Assembly: GCA_947685225.1 (NCBI GenBank)
Contig: CANTUV010000035.1
Coordinates: 131,501-195,500 of the forward strand
Direction of reading: 5' to 3'
Length of the DNA: 64,000 nt
Origin: Garcia nutans
Lineage: Eukaryota; Streptophyta; Magnoliopsida; Malpighiales; Euphorbiaceae
The translations under genes were made by a program, and so were the position numbers. The notes beneath the pieces were generated by a model. The model saw only the letters and a list, made by a program, of their open reading frames with translations, did no database searches and was not told where the DNA came from. How positions within the stretch are numbered: position 1 is the first letter of the stretch; every line of letters begins with the position of its first letter. Shown piece by piece: positions 1 to 10,860 of this stretch.

Positions 1-531
1 GTTTACCAAGCCTTTTCACTTTATAAGATCTCTTTGTTCCATAGGGATTAATGCTTGGTAGCAACTCCTCTTTGTTAGAATAAATTTGTCCTCTTATTTT
101 AAAAGTGCTTACGGAACAATTATTTTAGAACATGGTATGGTCTAATTTCTTTCTTTGACACTTCATGTATTTGTTGAATTATAAATCTTTGGTTCCTTGG
201 AGGTGATCTTGGTAATACAAATTCAATATACTCCATTAAGGACAAATTATCTTCAAATGTTTGAAATAAAGAAAAAGATTTACAAGATAAACAAGAGTTA
301 GGGTTAGTAAAATAAACTCCTTCCGTTCCTTCACTCTTTTTTTCTTTTCCTTCCTTTCTTTATCATTCTCGTTTTCTTCAATTTTCATTTCTTTTTCACT
401 TTCCTTATCAATTTCAATTTATTTTTCTTTTGATTTCTCTCTTTCTTTTAGCTCACTGTTTTCTTTTTTCATTTTCACATCCACTCAAACTTCTTTCTCC
501 TCACATTCTTCATTTCTCTCAATTCTTTCTT

Positions 532-1172
532 TTAATTGACTTCCACCTTATTGGCATTAACAATATTGGTATAAAGTCCTCCATTAATGATTGTGTTATA
601 CATCTCATCTTGATTATGAACTTTACTATGAAGGATATTCTCTTGTTGCACCTCTTCATCTTGTTCATTCAATGTGTTCAATATTTCACTTTGCTCAACC
701 TTTTCTTCTGTGATTGCTTCTTCTAAAGGCGGCATAGATCCATCGCTTTCCAAGCTCTTATTAATATCTTCTTCATCCTTTTGCTCTTTTTTTTTGAATT
801 ACATTTTTTTCTTCTTTCAATACCTCTCCATGAACTACTTAAAGGTGTGTCTTCATTGATCTTATCATCCTTCAAGGGTAATGCAAAATCTTCTTTAGAA
901 TCCTTCAAATGTTTGTCATCCTCCTTCAATGATGTCTTGGATGCTTTCCTAAGTTCTTCATAAATTTCATTGAAGGATTTCTCTCTAGGTAGTATTTGCT
1001 GTCTTGGTTGAACTTTAGAAATTCTACGTGGCTTGCTCAGGGGTTGTGAATTTGCGAGACGTTCTATAGATTGCTTATTTATCATTTCTAACTCTTTAGC
1101 AAGTTCTTCCAACGATCTAGAAATTGGCATAATTCTTGGTCTTGTGATATCATGATTACAATTTACAATCAA
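532..1172 (-). pseudogene. Charged ORF remnant of the left-hand retrotransposon (gag-like?)
   Basis: Two overlapping minus-strand reading frames, 1172-723 and 753-532, join through a frameshift. The first is rich in Lys, Glu and Ser and has helical stretches such as SLEELAKELEMINKQ; the second continues acidic (MPPLEEAITEEKVEQ). Position downstream of the primer-binding site and leader suggests the first ORF of the element, where gag would be, but I see no zinc knuckle or other diagnostic motif. Function is not established. Confidence 0.35.
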
Positions 1173-1798
1173 GAAAAAAACAACAATTTACCTCACTTTT
1201 CACTCCTTTGTGTTTACACTCTCTGTAATGTGCACTCTACTCGTGTTTTACTCAAAATATACACGTTTACCCTCTAAGGTGCTCGCTACTCTTTCCTTTT
1301 ACCATTGTATATTATAGTTCTTTGGTTCTTTATTAAATTAACCTAACAAATCAATCTCTAGAGTCCAGGAGCAATTTGTGGCAAAATTTGACTAGAAGGA
1401 TCAAATTGTAATTTTAAAAGGAAACGGCGAATTTAAGAATTGAATAAAATTATGCACAAGTATGAAAACAACAAGAAAACTTGGCAAACAGAATGAATAT
1501 AAGAATAGGAATCCAAAAATAACCAAGTATTGTGCAAAGCTTTCTTTTAGTCCCCTTTTCTTTCTCCTTCAATTTGACGACTTCTTTATTTCTTGTTTTT
1601 TCTTTCTTTTTTCTTATATGCTTATGGTTCCTTTTCTTTTACTACTGTATTTTTTATTTTATTGTTTTGACCTTAATGCAACAAAACGCAAAAACGACAC
1701 TTCAACACCTTTTTTGGCTTTTCAAGTAAATCAAGCAATATAATCAATATGGGCAGGTGAATTTTGCACTAAACACAACCAAACATTGAAGAACAATG

Positions 1799-2327
1799 TA
1801 CTTGAATGATAAACCCAAAGAATTAACGGAAACAACTTTAGCGAAAAGGAACAAAAAAAGCAGCACAATATTTTTTTGGGTCCTAGGAAGGCGGATGATG
1901 TTGGATGAACTTTGATTGCAATGTTCACAACCTTTCTCCTCATTCCGTTGGGTTTATCTTATGTGGATGGATAGACGGGTGTCTCAAGTGTGTGATGGAT
2001 CTGATTTGGAGCAAAATAATAAGGTTTAAATATTACTACGAAGGTTGGACAGCAATAGGCTTGAAGGCACTTACTTGCTAGTACTTGAATGATAAACCCA
2101 AAGAATTAACGGAAACAACTTGAGCAAGAAAGAACAAATAAAGCAGCACAATATCATTTTGGGTCCTAGGAAGGTGGATGATGCTGGATGAACTTCAATT
2201 GCAATGTTCAAAACCTTTCTCCTCATTCCGTTGGGCGTATCTTATGTGGATGGATAGAGGCATGTCTCAAGTGTGTAATGGATCTAATTTGGAGCAATAA
2301 CAAGGTTTAAATATTACTATGAAGGTT
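1799..2327. repeat. Tandem direct duplication, unit about 283 bp
   Basis: Copy 1 spans 1799-2046 and copy 2 spans 2082-2327, with about 36 bp of spacer. Both start TACTTGAATGATAAACCC and end in a shared AAGGTT block. They differ by scattered substitutions and small indels, so the duplication is not recent. It lies in the untranslated leader between primer-binding site and first ORF of the left-hand retrotransposon. Confidence 0.85.
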
Positions 2328-2594
2328 TCATTTGCTAGGGTTTGGTGTATGTGTGGGGCGATTTCAAGGGATTCCTTGGATGATTTTTGTGGGGTTTCGA
2401 GGGAACATTCTAGGGCAGCAAAAGAACACGAAATAACAGTAAACAAGAAGAAAATAAATTATACGGAAAGAATAACAAATGATAAGAACACAAACCAATC
2501 GGAAAGGAATCAATAGGATTGAAGTCACTTGTTCCTAACTAACAAACATAAAATAACACAAAAAGGAATAGGTATACTTGATTAAAAGAATCTT

Positions 2595-2608
2595 GAGCTC
2601 TGATACCA
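2595..2608 (-). other. tRNA-iMet primer-binding site
   Basis: Minus strand reads TGGTATCAGAGCTC, the standard plant LTR-retrotransposon primer-binding sequence matching the 3' end of initiator tRNA-Met. It lies just inside the 5' LTR and fixes the orientation of the element. Confidence 0.75.
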
Positions 2609-2612
2609 AAGA

Positions 2613-3570
2613 TGGTATGAACCTCCAAAGCATAGGTTTGAAGATGCAAGTTGAATCCCACAAAGTTTAAAAGGATGATGCAAATTAGGTACTATATCTT
2701 TTCTAATCAAGTTTGTGGTGATTTATAACCTATTAGATCAAACCTAAATTAAGGTAGAAGGCGCCGCAATCAATTATGGTCTATTGATTGATAAGTCAAG
2801 ATAACCATCTAACCCAGTCTTTTAATGATCTAAGAAGAGAATAAAATTTCTCACAAGGAAAATGAGTTTATTAATCTATCATGGTATTATTACATATTTC
2901 GGGTGTCGTATATATTTATAGGTGAGTGGCTTATTCCAAATTCGAAAATATTTAGTTTAAACTAAGAGAGTCCAAATAGGAATAATTTTCCTAAGTAGGA
3001 GTGAAAAGACAATTCTTATCAAGATAAAAGTCCAAATCCTTTGTATCGAGGATTACTAAATAAAAAGGAATCACACTTTCTTTCTACAATATATAATTTG
3101 TGCTTGAGCTCTTTATACAAGTTGTAGCTATAGAAGAGTAGATGATTGTAGGCTTTTGAATCACTTGATTTGGGCTCTGGATGCTTGAGTTATGGTATTT
3201 TGAAATAAATTAGTCTGAACATAAATTCTGCTCCAATCAGGATTCGAATCTATTTTCTAAGTCTAACTTTGAATAGCTGTTTGGAGGCCCAAACAAGGTC
3301 GGATTTGTGCAAAGTAGACCATTCTGAAAAGCTTAAAGTGTCATCTAAACACGTCATGAAGACTACTTTCTCATTCTAGAGCTCTAAGACTATCAAAACC
3401 TTAATTGAAACTCTAAAGGTTGAATCTACCCGAATCTGGAAATTTCATAATATGCTCCTTTTATGCTTTTTCCATTCTTCAATGACTTTGGAAGTCTTGA
3501 TCTTCTTATCATTGACTTGGTCATTTTGTTTGCCTTTGATTCTCCATCAAGAAATTTGTTGTATTTCACA
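2613..3570 (-). repeat. Putative 5' LTR of the left-hand retrotransposon
   Basis: About 958 bp. On the minus strand it starts TGTGAAATACAAC (from 3570) and ends ...GTTCATACCA (at 2613), four bases before the tRNA-Met primer-binding site. The TG...CA ends and the adjacent binding site support an LTR. The partner LTR is outside the window, so the right boundary is inferred from the dinucleotides only. Confidence 0.5.
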
Positions 3571-3800
3571 ATAAATTAATGGCCATAAATTCTTATCTGA
3601 AATACTTTTGTTAACGACAACTTTTTATGAAGATAAGATGCTTTTGTTAATGACATGACTTTATGTGAAACAAGATAACTAGCTTCTATCAACACAAAAT
3701 TGGATGATCAATATTTTATAGTGGTTCTTGAGTTATATAATTTTATTTGCTGAAGATCATAAACAAATCATAATGCTGTCTTCCCTCGCTTATTTCACAG

Positions 3801-4973
3801 GATAAGTACATGCAGAACAGGCTTGTGAGACTTGTTTGTGTTTTCCTGCAGAGCCTGATTCGGAATAGAATTATTGATGGTCAGTATGCCTTTCTACTTA
3901 CAGTTATAGCATCTATACAAGTGAGTTGACATACATGATCCATATGCATCAATAGTGGATTTTTTTTTTCTTTTCTTGACCTATAACAGTTGTTGCATAT
4001 GATTACACATGAGAAAATAAAGAAAAATATCTTACTCTTTTTTTTCTTTTCTGGAAGATTTTTATTCTTAAAAAATTAGAGCTAAACAGAAAAAAGGAGT
4101 AAATCATCCATTTTATCACCGGAGTGGATATTATGTTTACAAACTCAGGACTGACAGTGAAAAGATGGATGAAATATTGATTGGGAAGTTCAGCCCTGTA
4201 ACATGTTTGAAATATGTCGTCTCAAGAGGAAAGGATATTGAAATAGTTTAAGATTGCAATGGAAACCAAGATGGTGCGAAGCCAAAAAAAAAAAGAAGAA
4301 CGTGGGGGTGAGATTTTCTTTTCTAGGGTTTTCGTACAATGCAGCATCTTGGAATTCTACAGAAATTCTAGTAGCTGTGACTTTCGAATGTTGTATGTTT
4401 GTTTCTTTTGCTCAGATTTGGATCAATCGCATAGAGGCTATGCTAAATGTTAAAACTACATTTCAGGGCATGATAAATTTTCAGTTTGGACTTAGGAAAA
4501 TGAAAAGCTGTTTAGAGCATCACCATTTGGCTATTGAAAGATTTGGTATTTTGGTTATTCTTGGATCTCATGAATGAGTATTTAATTGTTCACCTTAATG
4601 CATGTGCATATGCACTTCTGTACAAGATGGCATTAAGTTTTGTTTTATCAATAACTTATCTATCTGTTTGTATTATGTATGTGGCTGGGTTGAGTGAGGG
4701 TTTTAATGGATAATCTGCACTGAGGCTGATACTTGGTCAATAGGATAGTGATCTAACAACATCCATTTCTTTTTTACAAAGATTTCTTATGCTTGGAGTT
4801 TTGTTTTTGCAATTATTCTTTCGTGGTAATGTGCTTTTTGGCTGTTTATTTTGTTAAATTATTTTTGCTTTGCAGTTAAGGATCTCTTTATTGAAGTCCA
4901 AGCCTTTTGCATCGAATTTTCGCGGATTAGGGAAGCAGCTGGTTTATTTAGGCTTCTAAAAACCTTGGAGTGA
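3801..4973 (+). CDS. CNOT11: CCR4-NOT complex subunit 11, last two coding exons
   Basis: Two exons encode the conserved C-terminus. Exon 3801-3879, after a TTTCACAG acceptor, encodes DKYMQNRLVRLVCVFLQSL and then IRNRIID; donor GT at 3880. Exon 4876-4973, after TTTGCAG, encodes VKDLFIEVQAFCIEF and ends EAAGLFRLLKTLE before TGA at 4971-4973. The split Val codon (G|TT) keeps frame. These segments match the CNOT11 (C2orf29) family, an adaptor in the CCR4-NOT deadenylase complex that shortens mRNA poly(A) tails. Upstream exons must lie left of the window, beyond the intronic retrotransposon. The roughly 1 kb intron between the exons contains an ORF-like stretch near 4254-4577 that I regard as noncoding. 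Both exons look intact. Confidence 0.85.
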
Positions 4974-5697
4974 ATGGTCCATTTCCCATAAATCATTTTT
5001 TTTCCTTGCACCGGGCACCATATTTGCTTCTTTTCATCTTGAAGTACTAATTTTCTTTCATCTTGTAGATAAATGAGTCATTTGGAATCTACTCAGCGCT
5101 GTTATGAGCCTTTTGGGTTTCTATTTGGGAAGAAAATAGAGGGAAGTATACAAAGACAAATTTCTGCCTTTTAAGATGTAATCCTTTCATCTGTTGGAAT
5201 TATTCCTGTCTGATTTACATACAAGCACTAAATATGTAACCAAGAAACCAAACATCAATTATGGGGGTGCACTTTGCTGTACGACTAGTGTATTATGGTA
5301 TACATTATAAAATTTAATTATGTTCTAATCATCTGTGGACTCTGTTATATTGTATATTTCTTTTGCCTTGTTATCTTTTCTTGATGACCTTAACGAAAAT
5401 CTGTACAAAACGTCATCCATTGCACAACTTATATATTTGCTTATCATCGGGTCAGGGTATGCAAAAAGCATTTTTGGCTCTAAATGACCATACCCTTAAA
5501 AAGAAAAGAAAACAGAGAAGAAGAGCGTCGGCAATCAAAACTGAATTACCAACATCAACATTGTGGGTTGAGCGGAGCTGGGGCTGGAGAATTTCAACTT
5601 TTCCAAAAGGCCTTCACATTCACTATACTGTTCACCGTGTTGTAGATCCTTAATTTTTATCGTAAGCTTTTAAATTATTGTAATTCAGGACTGTGAG
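4974..5697 (+). other. CNOT11 3' flank / probable 3' UTR
   Basis: Follows the CNOT11 stop codon. It is T-rich, without a recognisable coding signal in either strand. A polyadenylation point cannot be placed with confidence. Confidence 0.4.
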
Positions 5698-5898
5698 CTA
5701 GAGATGATCAATGATATGAGATGCAAATGTATGCACTTCAAATTTAGGTAAATGATTGTTCTTAGTATTGAGCTTGTCTGATTCAGGTAACTTACCACGG
5801 TCGATTAGATTTTGAATCTCATGTCTCAATTTCATACAATTGTTCGTTTCGTGTTCAGGACTTTGATGGAATTGGCATGAAAATTCCCGCTCGCACAT
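5698..5898 (-). pseudogene. LTR-retrotransposon gag scrap (Ty3/gypsy-like knuckle region)
   Basis: A 66-codon minus-strand frame contains CQFHQSPEHETNNC followed by MKLRHEIQNLIDRGKL. This resembles the C-rich segment plus helix found near the end of plant Ty3/gypsy gag proteins (a Cys, Phe-His, His, Cys pattern followed by an L-x-x-E-I-x-x-L-I helix). No neighbouring protease, reverse transcriptase or LTR is visible, so this is an isolated relic. Confidence 0.5.
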
Positions 5899-5940
5899 GT
5901 GTATACTATATTTTTGCCAACAGTAACTTTAGCACTGCAT

Positions 5941-6152
5941 ACATTCTTTTTCATATACATATACTTATGAACTTGCAATTATTGTACACCCGAATCTTAT
6001 TCATAAATCAATTAAATCCAAGCGGGGCTCATACGTGGTACTTACATTCTTTTTCATATACATATACATATACATATGAACTTGCAATTATTGTACACCC
6101 GAATCTTATTCATAAATCAATTAAATCCAAGCGGGGCTCATACGTGGTACTT
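5941..6152. repeat. Tandem duplication, unit 103-109 bp
   Basis: Copy 1 is 5941-6043 and copy 2 is 6044-6152, directly adjacent. They are nearly identical; the length difference is an expansion of the (ATATAC)n motif in copy 2. Near identity points to a recent event. Both end GGGGCTCATACGTGGTACTT. Confidence 0.9.
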
Positions 6153-6477
6153 CCAAGGTGAACCACGGTATCAAAGACAACTCATAATCACCTTAATCTT
6201 GCCACCAATTATTTATTAACATTCTGAATTTGATTATAAATATATTGACTACCCGAATATATTGACTACCTAACTTGAAGATAATCCTGCCTTTGGTTAC
6301 TCCCTGAAGGCCAACACCAACACTTCATTTGCCATAATATTATAATATTGGTTACTTTTTGACATGTGTAGTGTTACGTAGATGTTAATCATGTTGCATA
6401 ATTATTCTCATTTATCTGGCATCAGTGTATATATACATATAGATAAGAGATACAGGTGATGGTATAATTAATTAAAC

Positions 6478-7390
6478 ATGAAGAAAGCATCATCAGCAAT
6501 TCTAAGAAGCCTCTCCAGCTTGCGGCTGTCATCAGCTTCGCCGGCTGCAGTCACCCCTTCGCCAATCATAAGTCCATTTGATCAAGAAGTCACTGCAGAG
6601 TTAGATAGCCTCCTTCTTCTGCTGCTATCAGATCCTCCTCCTCCTCATCATCATACGATAAGAAGTACTAGTTGGCTTTGTCATGAAAAGATAGCCTTAA
6701 GAATCGTTCAGTCTCAATGTCTTGTATGATCCAAAAACAATTATTGACCAATATCTTGATGAAAATGCCAATACGCTGGATTCTTGCAACCAACTGTTGG
6801 AGCAAATAGACATTATTCAACAATATTCCCAAAAACTAAGGATAGTCTGTCACATACTAGAGGGGAAATTTGAGCCTAATCCTATCACTTTAGTGCCTGC
6901 AACAAAAGCGTTAGATAATGCATATGATCAGGTTATCCATTTAGGCTCAAGGAAATTAGCAAGCCGAAGTCCAAGATTAGGCCATGGTCATGGAGATTAT
7001 AACTTAGTTGAGATCTTAAATGGGTCCAACGAGGTAGCATTGATGGCTTGTGAAATTCCGGGAATGACTTTATCCTGCAATCAAAATCAAGAATGAAGTT
7101 AAAGCTTGTCGAAGCTCGTCCCAGTAGTAATTGGTCATGTTCTTTGCATGAGCTACAAAAGCAAGTGAACACACAATTAGTTGGCTGCTCCATGTTATCA
7201 ATGTTGCAAGAAACGGTGGTGGTGGCCAGTAATTTAAGGGAACAGATAAAGCGTGAAAAGGAAACGCATAAGTATGAACAGAAACTGCGCAAAATTGGAA
7301 GTTGGGATTAGAGGTTTAGAAGAAAGAGTAAAAAAGTTGTATGAACATTTGATTTCTGTTAGAAAGGCTGCGTTGGGACTTCTATACTAA
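6478..7390 (+). pseudogene. BPS1/ROH1-like protein gene, broken by frameshifts
   Basis: Three successive frames read as one protein: 6478-6729 (start MKKASSAILRSLSSLR), then 6722-7096 (YDPKTIIDQYLDENANTLD...), then 7093 onward, with a further shift near 7300 into a frame ending ISVRKAALGLLY and TAA at 7388-7390. The order of features (N-terminal Ser/Leu-rich FDQEVTAELDSLLL, central YLDxxxxxLDxCN motif, L-x-I-V-x-H-x-L-E helix, C-terminal EERVKKLYEHLISVR) resembles plant BYPASS1-like proteins, helical proteins of about 300-400 residues. No single frame is open for more than about 125 codons. Family assignment is from motif resemblance only; other helical plant families are possible. No introns are evident, as is usual for BPS1-like genes. 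Confidence 0.5.
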
Positions 7391-7920
7391 AATCCTTAAC
7401 TAGTAAGCCCCATTTTGATGCTACTTAATTAATTAAGGCTAGGATCATTACTCATTTGTAGATCGATTATTAATTCCCACAATGTTAGATTAATTAGGCA
7501 AAATGTTGGCTTTTGTATTTACGTAAATATATTGACTAAAATAAATTGATCATATGATTAGATAAATATTAATTCCAAAATTTTTATAACATGAAAAATA
7601 AAAATTAATAAGGAAATATTTAATAGTTATTAATCTTATTAGTATATATGATTCGTCAAAAAAGAATTTGATAATTTTTTTTATAACAAAATTATTAAAT
7701 GAGTTATATGAATTATTAATCTTTTTCTATAATCTTTTTTCATTATTCATATGGTTTCATATTTTAAAAAGCAAAAAAAAAATATCATAATTATATAATT
7801 TAAAATAAAAAAAAATGCAAAGATCAAACTGTTGAATGATAGAAAGTTAAAGAGTGAAGTTACTAATAGTGAAGTTACTAATAGAACTAACTTAAAGGGT
7901 TCTTTTCAAAATTCCCCTCT
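7391..7920. other. AT-rich intergenic stretch
   Basis: Very AT-rich with many A and T runs and a short direct repeat (GAAGTTACTAATAG at about 7856-7883). No ORF or element boundaries recognised. It probably contains the promoter of the downstream Harbinger-derived locus. Confidence 0.4.
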
Positions 7921-7981
7921 ATTTCCTTCTTCCGGGTTTTAATAAATGAAAGGGGTTTTCCTCTGCTCTAACGGCAACCCA

Positions 7982-7990
7982 AAACCCTAG
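7982..7990 (+). promoter_or_regulatory. Telo-box in probable 5' UTR of the HARBI1-like locus
   Basis: AAACCCTAG, the plant telo-box, lies in a probable noncoding first exon that ends at a good donor (CCGACTG|GTGAGG, exon end 8066). Telo-boxes near transcription starts are typical of broadly expressed plant genes. The UTR intron probably runs from 8067 to an acceptor near 8607; this is inferred. Confidence 0.4.
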
Positions 7991-8649
7991 AATTTCAGTT
8001 CCAAAAAAAAAACCTAGAATCCAAACACTTACCAAGAAACGTAGCTGCACAACAATCCTCCGACTGGTGAGGTTTTTTTTTCCCTCTCTTTGCTGGCTTT
8101 CTTTATTATTATTATTTTAAACTTATATCTCTTCGACTAAAATCTTGTATTTTTATGATTTTCATTTTTGTTTTAGCTGCTATGAAGTCATTGTTTTGTT
8201 AATAAAGTAACGTAATAGAAAATAGAAAATGGAAGATTGAGGTGGAAAGAGAGATATATAATGATACCTTCTAATTTAATATCTAGAATTATTATTTTAG
8301 AAGATTCTGATTCTGCATTTTTGTTTATTTGAAGATGGAGATATTTGTTTATTTTTGGTAATTTGTTTAAGGTGTAATCATCCTGATTCGGTAGTATTTA
8401 GGACAGAATTATGATCTTCACTGAAGAACTTGGAAGAAATTGTGTTAAAAGTTCATCATCCAGAAATGACAATCCCTAAAGGAAATTTAAAAGAAAAGTG
8501 GCTTTCTGGGAATTTTTGAAGATTTTCATAATCATCTTGCACGGTTTTAAATTTGTTTTTATAGATAATTGGAATGATTTTTTGTTTTATTTTGGAATGA
8601 AAGACAGTTGGGGACAAAAAGGAGTCATTGAGAATTTAAAACAACCATC

Positions 8650-9063
8650 ATGTCTATCGATCCTACTGCACCAATAACGTATTTCGATGAAGATGCTTCT
8701 TCGGGTTCTGGAGATGATGGAAACATGTTGGATGGACATAACAAACGTCAGTCAGCGACGCCCTCAAATTCTGCTCGACGCAAGAGGAGTCGTAAGGCAA
8801 CTGGTGATGCTATTGTGGATGCTATGCTTGAAATTGCAGCTGCTTCCAAAATGAGAGCAGCTGCAATCATGAAGAATGAGGATCGCTTTTCTATAAGCAA
8901 ATGCATCAAAGTCTTGGATGAGATGCAAGGTGTTGATCAAAGGATTTACTTTTTTGCCTTGGATTTATTTGAGAATCCCAATGCCAGAGAGACATTTATA
9001 TCTCTCAAGAATGAGAAAAGATTACCATGGTTGGAGGGAAAGTGCAGGGCTGCCTCTAGTTGA
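8650..9063 (+). CDS. Myb/SANT-like domain protein, C-terminal region (Harbinger partner-like)
   Basis: A 137-residue ORF (start MSIDPTAPITYFDED). It has a basic Ser-rich stretch (SARRKRSRKATGD, about residues 42-54), a helical Ala-rich segment (IVDAMLEIAAASKMRAAA) and an end segment FSISKCIKVLDEM...YFFALDLFENPNARETF. This pattern is the C-terminal half of plant L10-interacting/Myb-SANT-like proteins, relatives of the DNA-binding partner of PIF/Harbinger transposase. The N-terminal Myb/SANT domain is absent and no upstream exon for it was found. It lies 357 bp upstream of a HARBI1-like ORF on the same strand, the gene order of PIF/Harbinger elements. It may be a separate short protein, an alternative first coding exon or an upstream ORF of the same transcript. 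Confidence 0.6.
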   Translation: MSIDPTAPITYFDEDASSGSGDDGNMLDGHNKRQSATPSNSARRKRSRKATGDAIVDAMLEIAAASKMRAAAIMKNEDRFSISKCIKVLDEMQGVDQRIYFFALDLFENPNARETFISLKNEKRLPWLEGKCRAASS

Positions 9064-9419
9064 ATTGGTTATGACTTAAGAGAGCTTATTAGTTGTGTAC
9101 ATCTATAGATTCATATTGTGGGTATGGCCCATATGGCAATATTACTCTTGATGAACTCGTACATTTTGTAACTAGTTTTACTATATGATCAATGGCTGTT
9201 TCATCAGTTTAATGATCTCAAGTGTTAAAGACCACTGTTCCTTTATATTTTTGGGTTTATATGCCTCCAGAGCCTTGGTCCACAGAAAAAAAAGATGCTA
9301 CCTTATGTTTGTGATAGAAATGCATTCAAGTAATTTTTCTATATCTGCAAATTTAATTACTTGCAACTTTGTTATATATTTTGCATTTTAATTTAATTTC
9401 TACAGATACTTCCACAAGC

Positions 9420-10860
9420 ATGGACGACCCTGACGTAGAATTGGATGAGATGGAATTAGTTGCAGCTGCTGCGGGCTATTACTATTATAACAGTATAAAT
9501 AGGCAGCCTCGTTGCAGTTCTTCACCTAGTGGTAGTGTCTTTATGACTGAAGTGCTGGAGGGCCATGATGATTTATGCCGGGAAATGTTTCGGATGGATA
9601 AACATGTTTTTCACAAGTTATGTGGTTCACTTCGACAGAGAGGCATGTTACGTGATACTGCTGGTGTTATGATAGAGGAACAGCTAGCAATTTTCTTAAA
9701 TGTCATTGGTCATAATGAGCGTAACAGAGTAATTCAAGAACGGTTTCAACACTCGCGTGAAACAATAAGCCGGCATTTCAATAATGTGTTGAAGGCAATT
9801 AAGTCACTTTCACGAGAATTCCTACAACCACCCCCTCTTACCACTCCTCCAGAAATTCTCTGTAGTAGTAGGTTTTACCCATATTTCAAGGTTTGTCTGC
9901 GAATCTATTCTCACTTTATTTCACCCTCCCTCTTTCTCTAATGTATTATTGTTATGCTACATTTCTTTTTCAAGCAGGACTGTATTGGAGTCATAGATGG
10001 TATGCACATCCCAGCACATGTACCTGCAAAAGACCAATCTCGATTTCGGAACAGGAAAGGTATTCTATCACAAAATGTTTTGGCAGCATGCACATTTGAC
10101 ATGCAGTTTATATTTGTTATCCTGGTTGGGAAGGCTCTGCTGCGGATTCACGTGTATTAAGAGCAGTCCTTGATGATCCAGATCAGAACTTCCCTCATAG
10201 ATCTGAAGGTTGTCCTCTCTCAATTTTTTTATCTGTGTAGTTTTGATGCATCTCTGTGAATGACTGTTTGCATGGCTCAATTTGGATTAGTGTCATGCAT
10301 TCTTGTCTAAATGTGAGGTCATTTCCGTGGCATAAAAGGCCAGATTGAATTTAGCGTCCATCTCATCCAATGATTCTTCTGTTCCAGGAAAATATTATCT
10401 GGTTGACACAGGATACTCAAGCACAGATGGATTTATTGCTCCATTTATTGGAGTTCGTTACCAACTTCATGAATTTAGAGGTGCTAATCAGTTACCCAGA
10501 AATGCAAGAGAACTATTCAATCACCGACATTCATCTCTTAGAAATGTCATCCAGAGATCTTTCAATGTGCTAAAAACTCGATTTCCTATTCTCAAACTTG
10601 CCCCTCAATATGGATTTCGTATCCAGAGGGATATAGTAATTGCTGCATGTGTTTTACATAATTACATTCGACGCGAGGAAAGAAATGATTGGCTTTTCAG
10701 TGGTATTGACGGGGTAGCAGTGGAAGAATTGCCTGATTTTGATGATCAACCTGAAATACAGTTGGCTTCCTCTGTTCAGGAGCAAATTGCTTTCTCATTA
10801 CGGGAGTCGCTTGCAGCAGCAATGTGGAATGACTTCATAAATAAATGGGATCAGTGGTAA
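9420..10860 (+). pseudogene. HARBI1-like (PIF/Harbinger-derived) nuclease, one frameshift
   Basis: Three coding exons: 9420-9890 (start MDDPDVELDEMELVAA, acceptor at 9405 just upstream), 9978-10208 and 10388-10860. Exon 1 carries the helix-turn-helix-like N-terminal region (EEQLAIFLNVIGHNERNR, SRETISRHFNNVLKAI). Exon 2 opens with the first DDE aspartate motif (DCIGVIDGMHIPAHV). Exon 3 encodes YLVDTGYSSTDGFIAPF, the basic helix and ending EERNDWLFSG. In exon 2, near 10115, one base is missing: the open frame runs into ILVGKALL and a stop, while the next frame gives the expected YPGWEGSAADSRVLRAV with the second catalytic Asp. Exon 2 is 231 nt, whereas phase requires 3n+1. Either the catalytic domain is dead or this is a sequence error. 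Introns suggest a host-type gene rather than a mobile element; no terminal inverted repeats were seen. Confidence 0.75.

Larger units (their letters stand above)
1..3570 (-). mobile_element. LTR retrotransposon, partial (leader, ORF remnant and one LTR)
   Basis: A minus-strand LTR element enters from the left edge. The anchor is a primer-binding site complementary to initiator tRNA-Met (minus strand TGGTATCAGAGCTC at 2608-2595), next to a TG...CA bounded sequence at 2613-3570 that I read as its 5' LTR. The interior towards position 1 holds a long leader with a tandem duplication and a lysine/glutamate-rich ORF remnant. The second LTR, integrase and reverse transcriptase are not in the window, so the superfamily is not determined. 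The element lies in an intron of the CNOT11 gene. Confidence 0.65.

Noticed and set aside
430..963. Plus-strand ORFs rich in Leu, Phe and Ser
   Set aside because: Antisense shadows of the charged minus-strand ORF of the left-hand retrotransposon.
4254..4577. 107-codon plus-strand ORF between the two CNOT11 exons
   Set aside because: It lies inside the intron, crosses a poly-A run, has no recognisable motif, and the flanking exons join in frame without it.
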